Positions 1-7,294 of a stretch of 20,033 nt of DNA are shown piece after piece. How positions within the stretch are numbered: position 1 is the stretch's first letter; each line of letters starts with the position of its first letter. A program made the translations under genes and the position numbers. Source of the stretch: Oscillospiraceae bacterium. Its GTDB lineage: Bacteria > Bacillota_A > Clostridia > Oscillospirales > Ruminococcaceae. Location of the stretch: the NCBI GenBank assembly GCA_900766795.1, contig CAAFWX010000023.1, positions 1-20,033 on the forward strand, written 5' to 3'. The notes beneath the pieces are model-generated. The model was not told where the DNA came from. It ran no database searches and worked only from the letters and a program-made list of their open reading frames with translations.

Positions 1-82
1 ATGCCGAGCAGCCCTTGACCGCGCCGTCTGCGACCTGCTTTTTCAGCATATCGGTGATTCTTTCAAGCTTGACAAGATTCAT
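1..82 (-). CDS. N-terminal fragment of a probable serine hydrolase (beta-lactamase family)
   Basis: Only the first 27 codons lie in the window; the gene runs off the left edge. The start is an ATG read on the minus strand, preceded by a clear AAAGGAG ribosome binding site about 7 bases upstream. The peptide begins MNLVKLERITDMLKKQVADG and continues AVKGCSA. An amphipathic helix followed by a G-C-S turn resembles the start of class C beta-lactamase-like serine hydrolases, in which a helix precedes a segment of the form 'PG-C/A-x-V'. The catalytic SxxK motif would lie outside the window, so the family is a guess from a short stretch. It sits 21 bp downstream of the DUF1015 gene on the same strand and is probably the third gene of that operon. 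Confidence 0.5.
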   Translation of the reverse strand, partial: MNLVKLERITDMLKKQVADGAVKGCSA

Positions 83-103
83 TGTAACACTCCTTTGTGC
101 AGC

Positions 104-1357
104 TCACTTTATCTTTCTTGCTTCGCAGTAGAAGCGCTTGTCATTGGCGTGACCCATCGAGAAAGTCTTTCTCGGGAGCGCGCCGTCCTTGATTACCGTG
201 GGGAACAGCTCTGCCTTTGTCATTGAGGGCAGCAGCATACCGATACAGCCCGCGGGCGCGGACAGCGTTTTCACAACGTCGTCGCCGTGTATGTAGTCAA
301 TCTTTCCCTTGTTCTCGGACAGCCACTTATCGAGGAACATCTGAAGCGAACCAACGGTGAGGTTGCTTGTGGGCTTTGTAATGCTGTACTGTGTTTCCTT
401 TCCGCCGAGGACAACGGTGAAGCTCTGACCCTCCGCGCCCTCTACAAGCCCCAGAGCGTCGGTCATGTCAGCCATAAGCTTTTCGGTGTCGGTTTCGGTG
501 ATAACGCGGTGGATAGCCTCAAATTCAAGCGCAGGGCTGTGGAGGTTTACTATCTCAACCAGCGCGTAACGTGCAAGCGCGGCATTGGGCGCGCCCGCTT
601 TCTTCGCCTGCTCGTAGCACTCCTTGGCGGTGGCAAGCGAGTGGTTTCCGTCGCCCATCGCGTACAGCAGAACCTCCTCGCCCGAAAGCCCGTAGCGTGC
701 GTTGAATGCGTCCTTGTCGGCAAGCTTGTCGAGCGCCGCGAGGACCTCCTGCGCCTGTTCGCCCTCTATTACAGCGCCGGAAAGCTTTCCGCCGTTTTGC
801 ATAAGGGTGAAGTCATACACCTTTTTCATGCTGTCCATCTTGGCTTCGAGCGGCTCGATTACGGTCTTTTCCTCGTCGTCAATGAGAATCATGATGTGGG
901 GCAGCTCCAGCGCAGCGTCCTTTCGGATACGCACGCGCGGCGGAATACGGGAAGCAACGGTAGCTTCGGTAGCGCGTACCTGCGACTTGCTGCCCTTGTT
1001 GTAGTCGTACATTTCAAGGTCTATGCAGCCCACAAGTCCCGTGCGCACCTTTCCGTCAGCCTGCGTGCGCTTAGTGAGGATAAGGCAGTTTTTGTGCTCC
1101 TCGAAAAGCCCGTCCGAAAGGTACTTCTCCATAGCTGCGTTGATGTCGGCAATACGCTTGTCGCCGTCGCCGTCCTCAAGGTAAACCTCGGGGAGAATGA
1201 GGCTAAGCGTTGAGGGCGCGCCTGCCGTAATCTCGGCAACCTTTGCCCAGTATTCCGGCTCGCTTGTGTACTGGTCGCAGGCAACGACGCTCCATTTTGC
1301 CATGCCCTCTGCGTCAAGCTTTGGGAGGAGGATATTTGCGGTAGAAAATGCGGTCAT
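104..1357 (-). CDS. DUF1015 family protein
   Basis: This 417-residue cytoplasmic protein matches the DUF1015 family in length and conserved blocks. The block RATEATVASRIPPRVRIRKD lies at about residues 128-147, and GDGNHSLATAK, the family's most recognisable motif, at about 235-245. The acidic and histidine residues of GDGNH look like metal or nucleotide ligands, but no activity is firmly established for the family, so none is claimed. The ATG is preceded by AGAAAGGA. Its first four bases overlap the stop of the upstream DUF5131 gene (ATGA), which suggests translational coupling. I see no signal peptide or membrane segment. A long antisense frame across this gene is a codon-bias shadow. Confidence 0.85.
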   Translation of the reverse strand: MTAFSTANILLPKLDAEGMAKWSVVACDQYTSEPEYWAKVAEITAGAPSTLSLILPEVYLEDGDGDKRIADINAAMEKYLSDGLFEEHKNCLILTKRTQADGKVRTGLVGCIDLEMYDYNKGSKSQVRATEATVASRIPPRVRIRKDAALELPHIMILIDDEEKTVIEPLEAKMDSMKKVYDFTLMQNGGKLSGAVIEGEQAQEVLAALDKLADKDAFNARYGLSGEEVLLYAMGDGNHSLATAKECYEQAKKAGAPNAALARYALVEIVNLHSPALEFEAIHRVITETDTEKLMADMTDALGLVEGAEGQSFTVVLGGKETQYSITKPTSNLTVGSLQMFLDKWLSENKGKIDYIHGDDVVKTLSAPAGCIGMLLPSMTKAELFPTVIKDGALPRKTFSMGHANDKRFYCEARKIK

Positions 1358-2160
1358 AGTTTTTTCCTTTCTGTATGTGAAATATATTTTTTGCTTTGTG
1401 GGAGGATATATCGGCGCACTCTGCCCGATAAATGGGAATTTGACAAATTATTGGGTTTAAAGTCAATATTGGCTTTTCGTGCCTGTGCGCACAAATCCTT
1501 TGTCTGTAATTTATATACTTTGCCGTCTTTGAAAAAATGCGTTCCGCACTGTCTGAATTCAAAGGAAACGTTTTTCCTCATACATTGTTCTCGGATATTC
1601 AGCACCCAAGCATAATCAAGCGGTCTTGCGTTCTTATCCGATTCACCGCCGACAACCACAAGCTCAATTCCGTCGAGATAACGTTCAATATTGATTTCCT
1701 CAATAAGCGGCTGAACTGTTATACACTTATGCTTTATTGGAAGTTTTTCAAAAATCCCGAGTTTGTAATCTGCGTTTTTCTGGTTCTCAATCGTACAGCA
1801 AACGACAACGTTTTCATAGCCGTCACCCCAATCGTTGGGGATACAGTCCATAAATCTGTCGATACGTTTTGTGAGAAACAGAAACGTGCAATCCTCACGC
1901 TCCTTTATCATCTGCCAGCATTCATTACGCCAAGCGTCTGCTTCCTCAATCAGAAAATCGGTAGAAAAACAGGTATATACAATGCCCGATTTCATTTTGT
2001 AGTTTCCGTTCTTCAAACGTTCTATGGGTTTTGCAAAGTCCTTTGTTTTTTCGATAATACTTGTATCAACTCCGCGCTTTGCGTCACCCTTATGAATATA
2101 ACAATAGAGGCAGCCTTCGCTGCATCTTTTACAACCTCTCCAAGGATTCCACATAGACAT
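1354..2160 (-). CDS. DUF5131 (phage Gp37/Gp68-like) family protein with radical-SAM-like Cys motif
   Basis: This 268-residue protein opens with WNPWRGCKRCSEGCLYCY, the hallmark start of the DUF5131 (Gp37/Gp68) family. Cysteines 13, 17 and 20 are spaced C-x3-C-x2-C, the pattern that binds the 4Fe-4S cluster in radical SAM enzymes; Cys10 is an extra one. Later blocks include FLFLTKRIDRF (about 93-103), VVGGES (about 169-174) and FEFRQCGTHF (about 200-209). The family is found in phages and scattered through bacterial chromosomes; its substrate is unknown. The gene is visibly more AT-rich than its neighbours and uses more A/T-ending codons, which suggests recent transfer. The start is supported by GAGGT about 6 bases upstream. 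The stop overlaps the DUF1015 start. It has its own predicted promoter at 2212-2240. Confidence 0.8.
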   Translation of the reverse strand: MSMWNPWRGCKRCSEGCLYCYIHKGDAKRGVDTSIIEKTKDFAKPIERLKNGNYKMKSGIVYTCFSTDFLIEEADAWRNECWQMIKEREDCTFLFLTKRIDRFMDCIPNDWGDGYENVVVCCTIENQKNADYKLGIFEKLPIKHKCITVQPLIEEINIERYLDGIELVVVGGESDKNARPLDYAWVLNIREQCMRKNVSFEFRQCGTHFFKDGKVYKLQTKDLCAQARKANIDFKPNNLSNSHLSGRVRRYILPQSKKYISHTERKKL

Positions 2161-2211
2161 ATTGTTACCTCGTAAAATTCCGATTTATCGTTCTCACAAC
2201 TATATATTTTC

Positions 2212-2240
2212 ATTTTACCATAAAACCGCATTTTCTGCAA
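2212..2240 (-). promoter_or_regulatory. Predicted sigma-A promoter for the DUF5131-DUF1015 operon
   Basis: On the minus strand a TTGCAG -35 box (2235-2240) is separated by exactly 17 bp from a TAAAAT -10 box (2212-2217). Transcription would start about 45 bases before the DUF5131 ATG. The 190-bp gap between 2160 and 2351 is AT-rich and holds this promoter and the divergent one for the alpha-galactosidase. Confidence 0.5.
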
Positions 2241-2270
2241 TAGATTTTTGCTGTTTTCGGCAAAAAACAG

Positions 2271-2299
2271 TTGAAAAAAATTGTGGGTTGTGATATAAT
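2271..2299 (+). promoter_or_regulatory. Predicted sigma-A promoter for the GH27-GH26 cluster
   Basis: A TTGAAA -35 box (2271-2276) and a perfect TATAAT -10 box (2294-2299) are separated by 17 bp. The leader is about 45 nt and carries a small hairpin (AGCCT/AGGCT, about 2312-2328) before the AAGGAG ribosome binding site at 2336-2341. I see no clear operator or catabolite-response palindrome. Confidence 0.65.
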
Positions 2300-2350
2300 A
2301 TAAAGTGAAAAAGCCTAACATAAGGCTGTAATTTTAAGGAGAATTAACTT

Positions 2351-3598
2351 ATGGACAACAAGTTTTTAGGTCTGACCCCTCCCATGGGCTGGAACTCATG
2401 GAACACCTTTACATGGCAGATAAACGAGGAACTTATCAAGCAGGTTGCCGACACCTTTGTTGAAAGCGGCTTAAAGGACGCGGGCTATGAGTATGTGGTA
2501 ATCGACGACTGCTGGAGCGAGAAGCAGCGCGACGAGAACGGCAGGCTGGTTCCCGATAAGTACAAGTTCCCGAACGGAATCAAGGCTGTTGCCGACTACG
2601 TTCACAGCAAGGGGCTGAAATTCGGTATCTACTCCTGCGCGGGCACTCACACCTGCGGCGGTCACCCCGGCAGCTTTGAGCACGAGTTCGTTGACGCGCA
2701 GACCTTCGCGGAGTGGGGCGTTGATTACTTAAAGTACGACTACTGCTACAAGCCCGACCATGTTCCCGGCGAGGTGCTGTACAAGAGAATGTCCCTTGCG
2801 CTGCGCAACTGCGGCAGGGATATCATGTTCTCCGCCTGCAACTGGGGCAACGACGACGTTTACAAGTGGATAAGAGAGAGCGGTGCGCATTTGTTCCGCT
2901 CCACGGGCGACATTCAGGACAGCTGGGAGTCCATCAAGCGCCTTGCGCTGTCGCAGATAGGAAACGAGTGCTACGGCGGAAACTACTGCCACAACGACAT
3001 TGACATGTTGGTTGTCGGAATGTACGGCGGCAGCAACAACGAGTGGATAAACGCAAACAACGACGACCAGCTTGGCGAGCAGCTTGTTCTGGGCGACAGC
3101 GAGGCTGCCGCAAAGAACGCGGACGAGGCTAATAAGCTGCCGAAGCTGGGCGGCTGCACCGACGAGGAGTACAAGACCCACTTCTCCCTGTGGGCAATCA
3201 TGAACAGCCCGCTGATGATTGGCTGCGATATCAGGAATATGACCCCCGCCGCAAAGGAGATTCTGACCAACAAGGACGTTATCGCCATCAATCAGGACAT
3301 CGAGTGCCGCGGCGCGTACTGCATAAAGCAGTGGAACAACCCCGACAACGTGTTCTCCATGGTGAAGATGATGAGCGACGGAAGCTTCGCTGTCGGCATG
3401 TTCAACTTCGGCGACAAGCCCGGCGAGATGTCGCTCCAGTTCTGGGATATCGGTCTGCCGTATGCCAGCGGCAAGGGCTTTGAGGTTTACGACTGCTGGA
3501 AGCACGAGAACCTCGGGCGCTTTACCGAGCGCTTCTCCACCACGGTACAGCCCCACGATTGCCTTGTGCTTCGCATGAAGCTTGTTGACATGAAGTGA
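2351..3598 (+). CDS. GH27 alpha-galactosidase
   Basis: This 415-residue glycoside hydrolase removes terminal alpha-galactose, for example the alpha-1,6 branches of galactomannan and raffinose-type sugars. The (beta/alpha)8 barrel opens with the GH27 block TPPMGWNSWNTF (residues 9-20), followed by DDCW (52-55). The predicted nucleophile is Asp130 in YLKYDYC. The predicted acid/base is Asp187 in FRSTGDIQDSW, matching the R-x3-D pattern of the family. A short beta-sandwich follows from about residue 320. There is no signal peptide, so it should act in the cytoplasm on imported oligosaccharides. AAGGAG lies 9 bases before the ATG. It is first in a cluster with a small zinc-ribbon gene and a GH26 mannanase, which points to galactomannan use. 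Confidence 0.93.
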   Translation: MDNKFLGLTPPMGWNSWNTFTWQINEELIKQVADTFVESGLKDAGYEYVVIDDCWSEKQRDENGRLVPDKYKFPNGIKAVADYVHSKGLKFGIYSCAGTHTCGGHPGSFEHEFVDAQTFAEWGVDYLKYDYCYKPDHVPGEVLYKRMSLALRNCGRDIMFSACNWGNDDVYKWIRESGAHLFRSTGDIQDSWESIKRLALSQIGNECYGGNYCHNDIDMLVVGMYGGSNNEWINANNDDQLGEQLVLGDSEAAAKNADEANKLPKLGGCTDEEYKTHFSLWAIMNSPLMIGCDIRNMTPAAKEILTNKDVIAINQDIECRGAYCIKQWNNPDNVFSMVKMMSDGSFAVGMFNFGDKPGEMSLQFWDIGLPYASGKGFEVYDCWKHENLGRFTERFSTTVQPHDCLVLRMKLVDMK

Positions 3599-3801
3599 TG
3601 GCGAACTACAAGACCTGCAAGGAGTGCGGCGCGCCGCTTGGCTCGGACGATATTGCCATCAACCAAAAGCTGATTTCGCGGAATGTGACGGAGTTTTTCT
3701 GCATTGATTGCCTTGCGAAATACTACCGCACCACCCGCGATGTTATTCAGCAGAGGATAGATTTTTACCGCAAAAGCGGCACCTGCACGCTATTCAGATA
3801 A
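3598..3801 (+). CDS. Small zinc-ribbon-like protein, function unknown
   Basis: A 67-residue protein with two CxxC knuckles (Cys7/Cys10 and Cys35/Cys38) that could bind one zinc ion, then a helical, basic C-terminal half ending in KSGTCTLFR. The ATG at 3598 shares its A with the GH27 stop (TGATG), so translation is probably coupled; a GTG one codon earlier is the alternative. No good ribosome binding site is visible before either start, which fits coupling. I recognise this as the kind of small conserved protein seen in Clostridia but know of no assigned role. Its place between two mannan-degrading enzymes suggests co-expression, not necessarily a shared function. Confidence 0.75.
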   Translation: MANYKTCKECGAPLGSDDIAINQKLISRNVTEFFCIDCLAKYYRTTRDVIQQRIDFYRKSGTCTLFR

Positions 3802-3820
3802 AATCACGAAAGGAAAAAGC

Positions 3821-5179
3821 ATGAAGAAATTTCTCTCCGCGATACTTGCGGTTTCAATGATACTCTCCATGACCGCCTGTGCGGACAAAAACAGCGGGAG
3901 CGAATCCTCCGCCGCAACGTCGGACAGCGGCGTTTCGGACAGCAGCGTTTCGGACAGCGGACAGCCCTCCGGCGGGAGCCATCTTTCCAACCCCGTCAAG
4001 CGCACCGAGGACGGCGACATTGACATGACCGCCGCGCTTTCCTACGAAACCGATTTTGACGCGCTAAAGAGCGAGCTTGCTTCCAGAACGGTTGACCCGT
4101 CGCAGCCCGTTTCCCTGAACGCTCGGAACAACGCAAGCACCATGGAGGTGTGGAACTACCTCACCTCGATTTACGGCAAGCAGATAATGTCCTGCCAGCA
4201 GCAGATGAATATTTCCAAGCACTACGAGGACAAGGTGTACTACAACGCGACAGAGGACCTGCCCGCGATGAAGGGCTTTGATTTCATCTTCTGCACAGGC
4301 TCTTACTCCAGCCGCGACATGATTGACGGCGCAATCGACTGGGCGAAGAACAGCGGCGGTCTTGTAACCTTCACATGGCACTGGAACGTTCCCCGCGACA
4401 TCGACAACGAGAACATGGGCTGGGCTTTCTATCAGGAGGACATCATCAACTTCAACCCGCTTAACGCCACCACTCCCGGCACAAAGGAATACGAGGTTGC
4501 GGTGCACGACATCGACCTTATCGCGGGCTATCTTCAGGAGATGGAAGCGCAGGGGATTACCGTGCTGTTCCGTCCGTTCCATGAAGCGAGCGGCGCGTGG
4601 TTCTGGTGGGGACTTCAGCCCGACGACAAGAAGCTTATCAAGGACGGCACCTATCCCGAAACCTATCAGCGGCTTTACTATATGATGTTCGACCGTCTGG
4701 AGAACTATCACAAGCTGTCAAACATCATCTGGGTGTGGAACGGTCAGAGCAAATACTGCACCGTTGACCCCAACACCTACGACATCGCGGGCATTGACTT
4801 TTACGCAAACGAGGAGGACCATTCTCCCGCGGCAAGCAAGTACGACGAGCTTGCTAGCTACACCTACGAGGGCAAGATGCTGGCGCTGTCCGAGTGCGGC
4901 TACATTCCCGACCCGCAGCAGTGCGCTGACGAGAACAAGATGTGGCTGTACTACATGCCGTGGAACGACGAGTTTGTATACCTCAATTCCTCCATCGACA
5001 TGAACGAAACCGCCTATCCTAACCCCGAGCGCATGACCAATGAAATGCTTGTCGAGTATTTCTCCAACGAGCATTTCGTGTCGTGGAACGACCTGCCCGA
5101 GTTCAGCTTTGGCGAGAAGAAGCTTCCCGAAAAGCTTGCGCTCTGGAAGTACGAGAAAGAAAACTCCGCGTTCTCATAA
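3821..5179 (+). CDS. GH26 beta-mannanase, surface lipoprotein
   Basis: This 452-residue enzyme is predicted to hydrolyse beta-1,4-mannosidic bonds. Residues 1-20 form a lipoprotein signal peptide: KK, a hydrophobic core, then the lipobox MTAC with Cys20 as the lipidated residue. A Ser/Gly/Asp-rich linker (about 24-58) holds the catalytic domain away from the membrane. In the GH26 barrel, the predicted acid/base is Glu255 in FRPFHE, followed by the aromatic stretch AWFWWG (259-264). The predicted nucleophile is Glu358 in LALSECG. AAAGGA lies 6-7 bases before the ATG. No carbohydrate-binding module or dockerin is present, so this is a minimal membrane-anchored enzyme. It probably feeds mannan fragments to an importer, with GH27 acting inside. 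GH26 also contains rarer specificities such as beta-1,3-xylanase, so mannan is the likely but unproven substrate. Confidence 0.9.
   Translation: MKKFLSAILAVSMILSMTACADKNSGSESSAATSDSGVSDSSVSDSGQPSGGSHLSNPVKRTEDGDIDMTAALSYETDFDALKSELASRTVDPSQPVSLNARNNASTMEVWNYLTSIYGKQIMSCQQQMNISKHYEDKVYYNATEDLPAMKGFDFIFCTGSYSSRDMIDGAIDWAKNSGGLVTFTWHWNVPRDIDNENMGWAFYQEDIINFNPLNATTPGTKEYEVAVHDIDLIAGYLQEMEAQGITVLFRPFHEASGAWFWWGLQPDDKKLIKDGTYPETYQRLYYMMFDRLENYHKLSNIIWVWNGQSKYCTVDPNTYDIAGIDFYANEEDHSPAASKYDELASYTYEGKMLALSECGYIPDPQQCADENKMWLYYMPWNDEFVYLNSSIDMNETAYPNPERMTNEMLVEYFSNEHFVSWNDLPEFSFGEKKLPEKLALWKYEKENSAFS
3920..3960 (+). repeat. 15-bp in-frame tandem repeat in the GH26 linker
   Basis: The unit TCGGACAGCRGCGTT occurs twice in full (3920-3934 and 3935-3949), followed by a partial third copy. 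It encodes repeated (V)SDS(G/S) residues of the linker just after the lipidation site. Copy number could vary by slippage without breaking the frame. Confidence 0.8.
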
Positions 5180-5216
5180 CAGATAACGGGGCAAATCGTC
5201 GTCCATGATTCTATAA

Positions 5217-5253
5217 CAAAAAAGCCCGAGCAGGACGCAAATCCGCTCGGGCT
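5217..5253 (-). terminator. Intrinsic terminator of the ppa-maf-rhomboid operon
   Basis: AGCCCGAGC (5223-5231) pairs with GCTCGGGCT (5245-5253), a 9-bp GC-rich stem with a 13-nt loop. On the minus strand it is followed directly by a T run (complement of the A run at 5218-5223), the classic Rho-independent form. On the plus strand the tail is GTGTTATT, so it may only partly stop readthrough from the GH26 gene. Confidence 0.85.
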
Positions 5254-5273
5254 GTGTTATTATGTTGAACCGC

Positions 5274-5867
5274 TCAGTAGGTTCTCTCGAATTTCTTTTT
5301 GTAGAAGTACATTCCAAACAGCAGCCCGCAAACGCCGCCGGTGATGTGACCGAAGTGGGAGATACCGTCGTTGGCGGTAAGCCCGCTGTATACTTCCTGT
5401 CCGAGATAGATAGCGGTCACGATTATGAGCGTTATCGGAATTTCGCCCTTTTTCATGCTGGTGAACGCGCTGAGTATAATAAGCATGAACACGATACCGC
5501 TCGCGCCGATGATACCCGTGCTGAAAAGCAGCGAGTTCAGAATGCCCGTCACAAGCGCGGTTACCGTCATCATGACGATAAGATTCCAGCTTCCGTAGCG
5601 CTCCTCGACAATCGGCCCCATAAGCATGAGCATAATCATGTTGTTGGCGAAGTGGGAGAAGTCCACATGCCCCAGCGCGTGAAGAATAAGCCGCGGGTAG
5701 GTCAGCGGGTCAAGCAGGCTAGGGTGCCCGTAGCAGACGAACAGCAGGCGGTTTGTAAACCCTCCGGTGATTTTGTTAAGAATGAGCACCGCAAGGCACA
5801 CCGCCGCATAGGTCAGAATGACAGGGGAGTTGTAGCTGAGTTTCTTTGATGAATTTGTTTTCGGCAA
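5274..5867 (-). CDS. Rhomboid family intramembrane serine protease
   Basis: This 197-residue polytopic membrane protein carries the rhomboid catalytic dyad. Ser123 lies in GASG (residues 121-124) and His174 in GHITGG (174 is the H). The family's HxxxN-like block is seen as HVDFSHFANNM (67-77). About six hydrophobic segments span the protein. The frame stays open far upstream through maf, but that extension is maf out of frame. The start I choose is TTG at 5867, because a perfect AGGAGG lies 8 bases before it and no ATG or GTG fits. It begins 17 bp after the maf stop and is the last gene of ppa-maf-rhomboid. Rhomboids cleave substrate helices inside the membrane; the substrate here is unknown. 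Confidence 0.9.
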   Translation of the reverse strand: MPKTNSSKKLSYNSPVILTYAAVCLAVLILNKITGGFTNRLLFVCYGHPSLLDPLTYPRLILHALGHVDFSHFANNMIMLMLMGPIVEERYGSWNLIVMMTVTALVTGILNSLLFSTGIIGASGIVFMLIILSAFTSMKKGEIPITLIIVTAIYLGQEVYSGLTANDGISHFGHITGGVCGLLFGMYFYKKKFERTY

Positions 5868-5884
5868 TTTTCTAACCTCCTGTA

Positions 5885-6445
5885 TCACAAGCGCTCGCCG
5901 TGCTGTCGAATCTCGCGGTAAAGCCTGCCGACGGGAAGCCCCATTACGTTGTAGTAGTCGCCGTCTATCCGCTTCACAAGAAGCGCGCCCTTGCCTTGTA
6001 TTCCGTATGCGCCCGCCTTGTCCATCGGCTCGCCCGTGGACACATAATCGAGGATTTCCTTTGATGTGAGCGGGTGAAACTCTACCGTTGTTTCCTCGGC
6101 AAAGTTCACCGTGCTGCCGTCGGGGAAAATCACGCACACTCCCGTGTAGACATAATGCTCCCTGCCTGAAAGCTTTGTAAGCATCTGCACCGCTTCCTCG
6201 GGGCTGCGGGGTTTTCCGAGAATCTCGCCGTCGATGGAAACAACGGTGTCCGCGGAGATGATGACGTCATCGGTGAAGCGCGCGCTTATCTCCTCTGCCT
6301 TTTGGCGGGAGAGAATGAGCACTGCGTCTTTTGGGGAAGTGCCCTCCGGAATAATCTCCTCGCCCTCGGCGGGAATTATTCTGAAATCCTCCGCAAACAG
6401 CGACAGAAGCTCGCGGCGGCGCGGTGAGCGGCTCGCAAGAATCAT
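5885..6445 (-). CDS. maf: Maf family nucleoside triphosphate pyrophosphatase
   Basis: This 186-residue protein belongs to the Maf/HAM1-like fold, enzymes that hydrolyse non-canonical or canonical nucleoside triphosphates (dTTP/UTP in the YhdE-type branch) to the monophosphate and pyrophosphate. The signature SRSPRRRELL at residues 5-14 is the phosphate-binding start. SADTVV (64-69) carries the catalytic Asp66, and GKPR (77-80) and SGREHYVYTGV (93-103) follow as in the family. The ATG overlaps the ppa stop by four bases (ATGA). Sitting directly after an inorganic pyrophosphatase makes sense, because Maf releases pyrophosphate. It was historically linked to septum formation. Confidence 0.93.
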   Translation of the reverse strand: MILASRSPRRRELLSLFAEDFRIIPAEGEEIIPEGTSPKDAVLILSRQKAEEISARFTDDVIISADTVVSIDGEILGKPRSPEEAVQMLTKLSGREHYVYTGVCVIFPDGSTVNFAEETTVEFHPLTSKEILDYVSTGEPMDKAGAYGIQGKGALLVKRIDGDYYNVMGLPVGRLYREIRQHGERL

Positions 6446-7011
6446 TTCTTTTCGACCTTCTTTTCAGCCTTTTCGGCGTTTCTTTTTCCGTAGATTTCGT
6501 TGTAGTTATCTATGCACTGCTGGATAACCTGAACGGCAGCCTTCTGTCCCATAACCTCGTTTACGGCGGTTTCCTTGCCCTCAAGCTGCTTGTAGACGCT
6601 GAAGAAGTGGCGCATTTCCTCGAAGATGTGGCTGGGCAGCGCCTCGATTCCGCGGTAGGCGTTGTAGTTGGGGTCCTCGAAGGGGATTGCGATAATCTTC
6701 TCGTCGTTCTTGCCGTTGTCAAGCATTGTGATTACGCCGATGGGGTAGCACTGCACCAGCACCAGCGGGTTAATCGGCTCGTTGCACAAAAGCAGCACGT
6801 CCAGCGGGTCGCCGTCGTCAGCAAGCGTGCGGGGAATGAAGCCGTAGTTTGCGGGGTAGTGGGTGGAGGTGTACAGGATTCTGTCGAGGATAATAAGTCC
6901 TGTCTGCTTGTCAAGCTCGTATTTTTTCTTGCTTCCCTTTTCTATCTCGATTACTGCGAGAAAGTCGTTGGGGGTAATTCTTTCGGGGGCTACGTCATGC
7001 CATACGTTCAT
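6442..7011 (-). CDS. ppa: Inorganic pyrophosphatase, family I
   Basis: This 189-residue soluble enzyme hydrolyses pyrophosphate to two phosphates, pulling biosynthetic reactions forward. The family I signature is clear: KKKYELD (28-34), YGFIPRT (56-62) and DDGDPLDVL (65-73), whose aspartates bind the metal ions. The core length is typical, with an extra lysine-rich tail (KRNAEKAEKKVEKK) of no known role. The ATG is preceded by GAAAGGAAC. It is the first gene of a minus-strand operon with maf and a rhomboid protease, driven by the promoter at 7047-7075. Many Clostridia rely on membrane or family II pyrophosphatases, so a family I enzyme is a useful marker here but not odd. Confidence 0.93.
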   Translation of the reverse strand: MNVWHDVAPERITPNDFLAVIEIEKGSKKKYELDKQTGLIILDRILYTSTHYPANYGFIPRTLADDGDPLDVLLLCNEPINPLVLVQCYPIGVITMLDNGKNDEKIIAIPFEDPNYNAYRGIEALPSHIFEEMRHFFSVYKQLEGKETAVNEVMGQKAAVQVIQQCIDNYNEIYGKRNAEKAEKKVEKK

Positions 7012-7046
7012 TGTCTTTTGTTCCTTTCGTGTTTGTGTTTGATTTT

Positions 7047-7075
7047 ATTATACATCAATTGTTCCGCAAAATCAA
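7047..7075 (-). promoter_or_regulatory. Predicted sigma-A promoter for ppa-maf-rhomboid
   Basis: On the minus strand TTGATT (7070-7075) and a perfect TATAAT (7047-7052) are separated by 17 bp. Transcription would begin about 30 nt before the ppa ATG. Confidence 0.65.
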
Positions 7076-7120
7076 TAGCGTTTTTTTATTTCATAAAAGC
7101 AAAACCTGCGTGTAAACTGC

Positions 7121-7174
7121 TTTGTGGCATTGCACAAAACCGGACGCGGATTGTAGAAAGCGTTTGTGCACAAA
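7121..7174. promoter_or_regulatory. Two TTTGTG/CACAAA inverted repeats in the ppa-pseudokinase intergenic region
   Basis: TTTGTG (7121-7126) and CACAAA (7133-7138) form an inverted repeat with a 6-nt spacer. At 7163-7174 the same half-sites abut as the perfect 12-bp palindrome TTTGTGCACAAA. They lie between two divergent promoters in the 339-bp gap from 7012 to 7350. They could be operators, but no matching regulator is in the window. Confidence 0.4.
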
Positions 7175-7181
7175 GAGAACA

Positions 7182-7238
7182 AAAGGTTACAAAACGGAAA
7201 CAAAATTCACCAAAGGATTACAATGCGGTTAAATACGG
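7182..7238 (+). repeat. Short direct repeats upstream of the pseudokinase promoter
   Basis: AAAGGTTACAAAACGG (7182-7197) and AAAGGATTACAATGCGG (7212-7228) are near-identical and start 30 bp apart. A third, weaker copy, GGTTAAATACGG (7227-7238), ends right at the -35 box. The position fits activator binding sites on one face of the helix, though the A/T content makes chance similarity possible. Confidence 0.35.
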
Positions 7239-7267
7239 TTGACTTTTTTGCTCATTTGGAGTATATT
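7239..7267 (+). promoter_or_regulatory. Predicted sigma-A promoter for the pseudokinase-pheA operon
   Basis: TTGACT (7239-7244) and TATATT (7262-7267) are spaced by 17 bp. The expected start near 7275 gives a leader of about 76 nt containing the hairpin at 7295-7323. Confidence 0.6.
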
Positions 7268-7294
7268 TATATAGTAGATTACTATACGCTTCCC

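Noticed and set aside
287..1213. 308-codon plus-strand frame opposite the DUF1015 gene
   Set aside because: It is antisense to a well-supported family gene, has no recognisable domain, and such long antisense frames are expected with this GC-rich third-position bias.
2729..3556. 275-codon minus-strand frame opposite the alpha-galactosidase
   Set aside because: Shadow of GH27; a low-complexity Val/Ala/Leu-rich translation without family motifs.
5868..6137. N-terminal extension of the rhomboid frame
   Set aside because: This part overlaps maf in another frame, is Arg-rich and not membrane-like, and a strong ribosome site points to the TTG at 5867.
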